From the NCBI GenBank assembly GCA_028694715.1, contig JAQVKJ010000048.1, positions 1-7,873 of the forward strand: a DNA stretch of 7,873 bases, read 5' to 3'. This DNA comes from Weeksellaceae bacterium (GTDB lineage: Bacteria > Bacteroidota > Bacteroidia > Flavobacteriales > Weeksellaceae). The notes below the pieces were generated by a model. The model worked only from the letters and a program-made list of their open reading frames with translations. It did no database searches and was not told the origin of the DNA. Within the stretch, counting starts at the first letter, position 1. The number at the start of each line of letters is the position of its first letter. The translations under genes were made by a program, and so were the position numbers. Of the stretch, positions 5,875-7,873 are shown in pieces.

Positions 5875-5908
5875 AAACTTTTCCAAAGTTCAAACTTTGG
5901 AAAAGTTT
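5875..5908 (-). terminator. Terminator of the 5922-6653 gene
   Basis: Perfect 16-bp inverted repeat (5875-5890 with 5893-5908); in practice about 14 bp with a 6-nt loop. It begins 13 nt after the stop at 5922. On the minus strand the stem ends in AAAAGTTTTCTCTTG, giving a moderate U tract. It is also nearly symmetrical, so it may act in both directions. Confidence 0.75.
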
Positions 5909-5921
5909 GTATTGTACTTCA

Positions 5922-6653
5922 TTAACGATTTACCGGTTTATTTTTAAATTCAATAAAATACTCAGCCCAGTCATCGTTTTCATCTCCTATAAAAAGCTGT
6001 AACGAATCTCCGTGATTATTGCTCTTTTCACAAATAATTGCTCTAAAAATCTTTTCATCTGAAATGATATTGTATTTGTTGATCAAATCATCAACCAAAT
6101 CGTAAAGAAAAGCAACGGGAATACTAATTTCAAAAATGAAAATGGTTTTGTATTCAAAATCGATCTCTCCTTTTCTACGAATCCCAAGACGAGAAGGATA
6201 GATAATAGATTTAATTCTCTTATTAAATAAGTCGGCAAAAAGATCAATTACTTTCATTGTCCCGGCATCTTCAAGCGGAATTCGAACCATCATAATTGAA
6301 CCGCCGGGATAAAACACAAGCGACTGTTCCTGTTCTTCCTTTAAACTGAACCAGACATTCCCCAGGCTACTTACTTTTTCAACCATAAAGCGAAATGCCT
6401 TGCTTTTATGAAGAGGAATATCCAAAAAGTGTCGAAAAAATGCTCTTTTCAGTTCAAAGGGGCTGCGGGAAATTCCCTCATTTTCATTCTGAAAATAAGT
6501 GGTGATTATGGTTTGCGCAGGTTTGACCAATACTTCCATCACTTTTTCACCCAAAAATTCATAATCGGCTGTCAAGCCATCTTCATTCTCACGAATACTG
6601 TTGTAGTTAAGCTTGCCTAAGGCCAAATAAGGCGGAAATTGAAAATTGTTCAT
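5922..6653 (-). CDS. Hypothetical soluble protein, 243 residues
   Basis: I do not recognise this protein. It is complete, with no signal peptide and no membrane segment. Composition is a normal cytoplasmic alpha/beta mix: alternating strands such as SLVFYPGGSIMMVRI (111-125) and TIFIFEISIPVAFLY (170-184), helices around 132-146 and 181-195, and an acidic patch GDENDDWAEYF (223-233) near the C-terminus. Cys208 is the only cysteine. There are no obvious catalytic motifs or repeats. Coding is supported by length, by balanced amino-acid use and by the dedicated terminator 13 nt downstream. The leader (AAATTACAGCAAA before the ATG) has no Shine-Dalgarno and I see no clean TAnnTTTG promoter. It lies between decayed sequence on one side and transposon-like repeats on the other, so it may be accessory or recently arrived. 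Confidence 0.8.
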   Translation of the reverse strand: MNNFQFPPYLALGKLNYNSIRENEDGLTADYEFLGEKVMEVLVKPAQTIITTYFQNENEGISRSPFELKRAFFRHFLDIPLHKSKAFRFMVEKVSSLGNVWFSLKEEQEQSLVFYPGGSIMMVRIPLEDAGTMKVIDLFADLFNKRIKSIIYPSRLGIRRKGEIDFEYKTIFIFEISIPVAFLYDLVDDLINKYNIISDEKIFRAIICEKSNNHGDSLQLFIGDENDDWAEYFIEFKNKPVNR

Positions 6654-6736
6654 TTTGCTGTAATTTGAGGTTAAACATTAAATTGCAGCACTACGAAAAA
6701 CAGAAATACTGATTTTGAAAAGGAGTTTGGATCCCG

Positions 6737-6782
6737 TTTTTTTGACCTGTATGTCCGCATTTTTTTGACCACCGTGGCCCGG
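6737..6782. repeat. Two direct repeats with 23-bp period (TTTTTTTGACC)
   Basis: TTTTTTTGACC occurs at 6737-6747 and again at 6760-6770, exactly 23 bp apart. Read on the minus strand this is GGTCAAAAAAA twice, followed each time by a C/G-rich piece. Tandem GGTCA-type boxes next to CGG-containing spacers are what I remember from ends of IS21-family elements; no database check was possible. Confidence 0.5.
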
Positions 6783-6877
6783 GAGCTCGGTTGGTGTTCC
6801 CTGGATAAACCAAAGAAACTCGTAATGCTTTCGCATAGATACAAAAAAAATTAAAATAACAGTTAGTGAAACATTCA

Positions 6878-6946
6878 AAATTTATAAAGTAAATCGCTCC
6901 AAAAATGTAAAATGAAATGCTCTAAATTTGTAAAGTAAAATGCTCC
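6878..6946. repeat. Three contiguous 23-bp direct repeats, probable IS21-like end
   Basis: Units at 6878-6900, 6901-6923 and 6924-6946. Unit 3 against unit 1 matches 20 of 23 bases, unit 3 against unit 2 matches 18 of 23. The shared core is TGTAAAGTAAAATGCTCC, ending in GCTCC or GCTCT. Multiple about 20-bp tandem repeats at the ends are the binding sites of the IstA transposase in IS21-family elements. No istA or istB sequence is in the window, so this would be a solitary end. Confidence 0.65.
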
Positions 6947-7073
6947 GAAATGGCAGAGGTTATTCGTTGCAATCAGAAACTGACGGTTGAATCTCTGAGA
7001 GAATTTAATGAGGAATTTAAATGAATGCTTTTATAACCGGGAATTTTGGAGTAATGAGAAGGATTAAGGGAAT

Positions 7074-7110
7074 AAAAAAAACCTCGACTATCTTTTTGAT
7101 AATCAAGGTT
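7074..7110 (-). terminator. Terminator of the rpsT-tRNA-Glu unit
   Basis: On the minus strand a 13-bp stem (7098-7110 with 7080-7092, including two G-U pairs) closes a loop of five A and is followed by a run of seven or more T. It starts 7 nt after the CCA end of tRNA-Glu. This is a textbook intrinsic terminator. Confidence 0.88.
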
Positions 7111-7116
7111 CTATTT

Positions 7117-7191
7117 TGGTAGCCCGTAGGGGAATCGAACCCCTCTTGCAAGAATGAAAATCTTGAGTCCTAACCGATAGACGAACGGGCC
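7117..7191 (-). tRNA. tRNA-Glu (anticodon UUC)
   Basis: Clover-leaf on the minus strand: acceptor GGCCCGT (7191-7185) pairs with ACGGGCT (7127-7121); D arm GTCTATCGGTTAGGAC; anticodon stem CAAGA/TCTTG with loop TTTTCAT, giving anticodon TTC; T arm AGGGG-TTCGATT-CCCCT. The discriminator is A (7120) and CCA is encoded (7119-7117). The G1-U72 wobble at the end of the acceptor is, as I remember, usual in Bacteroidetes tRNA-Glu. The gene begins 7 nt after the rpsT stop, so the two are almost certainly co-transcribed and cut apart by RNase P. It reads GAA and GAG codons and also supplies Glu-tRNA for tetrapyrrole synthesis where that route exists. Confidence 0.97.
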
Positions 7192-7198
7192 CTAATTT

Positions 7199-7453
7199 TT
7201 ATCCAAGCGAAGCTACATGTTTCGCCAGTTTACTTTTGAGGTTGGAAGCTTTATTCTTGTGAATAATGTTTCTTTTGGCCAATTTGTCAATTTTAGAAGT
7301 AACTGTTATCAGTTGTTCCTCAGCTGATTTTTTATCAGTTTCTGCGCGCAGATTCTTAATCGCTGTACGAGCAGATTTGTGATAATAACGGTTTCTTTCT
7401 GTCCTGACAGCAGTCTGTCTGATTCTCTTTAATGCTGACTTGTGATTTGCCAT
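7199..7453 (-). CDS. rpsT: 30S ribosomal protein S20
   Basis: An 84-residue, strongly basic, all-helical protein starting MANHKSALKRIRQ, the conserved bS20 start, and carrying the RTAIKNLR and IHKNKASNLKSKL stretches typical of the family; the length is normal. bS20 binds 16S rRNA early in assembly of the small subunit. The start at 7453 is fixed by this N-terminus. A canonical promoter lies 73 nt upstream and tRNA-Glu follows 7 nt downstream, then a terminator, so the unit is rpsT-tRNA-Glu. The leader of about 65 nt contains a weak 4-bp CCGG hairpin (7472-7485), for which no function can be claimed. Confidence 0.98.
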   Translation of the reverse strand: MANHKSALKRIRQTAVRTERNRYYHKSARTAIKNLRAETDKKSAEEQLITVTSKIDKLAKRNIIHKNKASNLKSKLAKHVASLG

Positions 7454-7525
7454 AATCTTTATTCTTTAAAACCGGTTGTGGCCGGATTTCATTCTTCAAT
7501 TTTCTTCTCAATTTGAATGAGTGTG

Positions 7526-7555
7526 CAAAATTAATATATTTTTTAATAAGTGCAA
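7526..7555 (-). promoter_or_regulatory. Promoter of rpsT-tRNA-Glu
   Basis: On the minus strand TTG (7555-7553), exactly 19 nt, then TAATTTTG (7533-7526): a full match to the Bacteroidetes primary sigma consensus TTG-N19-TAnnTTTG. Transcription should start around 7519, giving a leader of about 65 nt. Confidence 0.78.
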
Positions 7556-7612
7556 GACTTTCATCAAAATTATTTTGTACTTCTGATGAAAGGTTTTTCG
7601 AGCCAAAATTAA

Positions 7613-7620
7613 TACTTTTG
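7613..7620 (+). promoter_or_regulatory. Probable -7 element of the endonuclease gene
   Basis: TACTTTTG matches TAnnTTTG, 21 nt before the ATG at 7642. No TTG is present at the proper upstream distance. It faces away from the rpsT promoter. Confidence 0.45.
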
Positions 7621-7641
7621 CAGTCATTGAAATGAAGACGA

Positions 7642-7873
7642 ATGAAAAAAAATACAATCTTATTATTGAGTGTGTTTTCCGGAGGTTTTTTGTTTGCTCA
7701 AATACCCAACGGATATTACGACGGAACGGAAGATCTTGAAGGATATGAATTGAAAACAGCACTCTTTAATATTATTAGAGATTTTAATGTGCAGAGTTAT
7801 AATGCAGTGAAAGGTTTGTACCAAAACAACAGCTCAAAAAACGGATTCAAAGACAAATATTACGAGAATGACC
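7642..7873 (+). CDS. Secreted endonuclease I family protein, 3' end outside window
   Basis: The first 77 residues are visible. MKKNTILLLSVFSGGFLFAQ is a Sec signal peptide with probable cleavage after FA-Q (near residue 19). The mature part opens IPNGYYDGTEDLEGYELKTA, then LFNII, closely matching the start of Bacteroidetes endonuclease I family proteins (PF04231; usual form GYYdsaeGLtGyaLKtALynII), and ends in the window at KDKYYEND. These are extracellular, broad-specificity nucleases; many carry a T9SS sorting domain at the C-terminus. The catalytic region lies beyond the window. The ATG at 7642 is chosen over one at 7632, which is in another frame and soon hits a stop. The gene diverges from rpsT with its own -7 element. 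Confidence 0.88.
   Translation, partial: MKKNTILLLSVFSGGFLFAQIPNGYYDGTEDLEGYELKTALFNIIRDFNVQSYNAVKGLYQNNSSKNGFKDKYYEND

Larger units (their letters stand above)
6737..6946. mobile_element. Possible remnant of one or two IS21-family elements (ends only)
   Basis: Two different repeat arrays with the same 23-bp period lie 95 bp apart around a GC-rich island. IS21-family elements carry tandem repeats at both ends, but the two ends normally share the motif in inverted orientation; here the motifs differ (GGTCAAAAAAA and GGAGCATTTTAC on the minus strand). They may be ends of two different elements, or the flanks of a deleted one. No transposase coding sequence remains. Confidence 0.35.
6654..7073. 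other. Intergenic stretch with transposon-like repeat arrays
   Basis: No convincing gene in 420 nt. It holds the two 23-bp-period repeat sets (6737-6782 and 6878-6946) and between them a short GC-rich island (about 6767-6800, including CCCGGG and GAGCTC) foreign to the AT-rich surroundings. A 66-codon open frame on the minus strand (6678-6878) runs through both repeats and is probably meaningless. A 24-codon open frame begins at 6950. The rest shows nothing I can identify. Confidence 0.5.

Noticed and set aside
6678..6878. 66-codon minus-strand open frame
   Set aside because: It crosses the poly-T/GACC repeats and the IS21-like array, has low-complexity flanks and no family resemblance; more likely a chance frame in transposon-derived DNA.
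7472..7485. CCGG...CCGG hairpin in the rpsT leader as an S20 autoregulatory element or attenuator
   Set aside because: Only a 4-bp stem; too weak to support regulation by itself.
7508..7762. 84-codon minus-strand open frame
   Set aside because: It overlaps the rpsT promoter and is antisense to the clear endonuclease signal peptide; composition is not protein-like.
1..7873. CRISPR array, rRNA, phage genes or riboswitch
   Set aside because: No regularly spaced repeats longer than three units, no rRNA-like sequence, no phage proteins and no recognisable riboswitch core were seen on either strand.

Overview
The window looks like a piece of a Bacteroidetes chromosome, probably from a flavobacterium-like or related lineage. 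Reasons: AT-rich intergenic DNA, starts without a clear Shine-Dalgarno sequence but with A/T-rich leaders, promoters matching the Bacteroidetes type (TTG, about 19 nt, TAnnTTTG), a tRNA-Glu with a G1-U72 end, a secreted endonuclease I of Bacteroidetes type, and a leftover piece of a type IX secretion (T9SS) C-terminal sorting signal.

Positions 1-4444 (minus strand) hold a block that reads as an iron-sulfur / nitric-oxide defence module. First transcribed is a 491-residue Ric (YtfE/ScdA-type di-iron Fe-S repair protein) carrying three DUF2249 repeats in front of the Ric core. After a 178-nt gap with a hairpin come four tightly packed genes: a His-rich lipoprotein, a cysteine-free DUF1858-DUF2249-DUF2249 protein, a 427-residue His-containing polytopic membrane protein related to heme-copper oxidase subunit I / NnrS-like proteins, and a DUF59 (SufT/MIP18-like) Fe-S assembly protein cut by the window edge. 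The junctions (TGATG overlap, 4-nt gap, ATGA overlap) indicate translational coupling. A perfect 16-bp palindrome lies where the -33 element of the Ric promoter should be and is a candidate operator. The shared DUF2249 domain ties the soluble proteins together; a heme/NO-sensing or NO-handling membrane component together with Fe-S repair is the most economical reading, but this is inference.

Positions 4692-5426 (plus strand, divergent from ric) encode a four-helix membrane protein with a C-terminal His/Cys metal-binding-like domain, ended by a 17-bp stem terminator. Positions 5488-5874 hold no intact gene but contain decayed material: the last 16 codons of a T9SS sorting domain, a second imperfect copy of its end, and a 14-bp tandem repeat. 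Positions 5922-6653 (minus) encode an unrecognised 243-residue soluble protein with its own terminator.

Positions 6654-7073 hold no convincing gene. They contain two sets of repeats that both have a 23-bp period (two units at 6737-6782, three at 6878-6946), resembling the terminal transposase-binding arrays of IS21-family elements without a transposase. Positions 7074-7555 (minus) are a housekeeping unit: a good promoter, rpsT (ribosomal protein S20), tRNA-Glu(UUC) 7 nt later, and a strong terminator. At 7642 a divergent gene for a secreted endonuclease I family protein begins and runs off the window.
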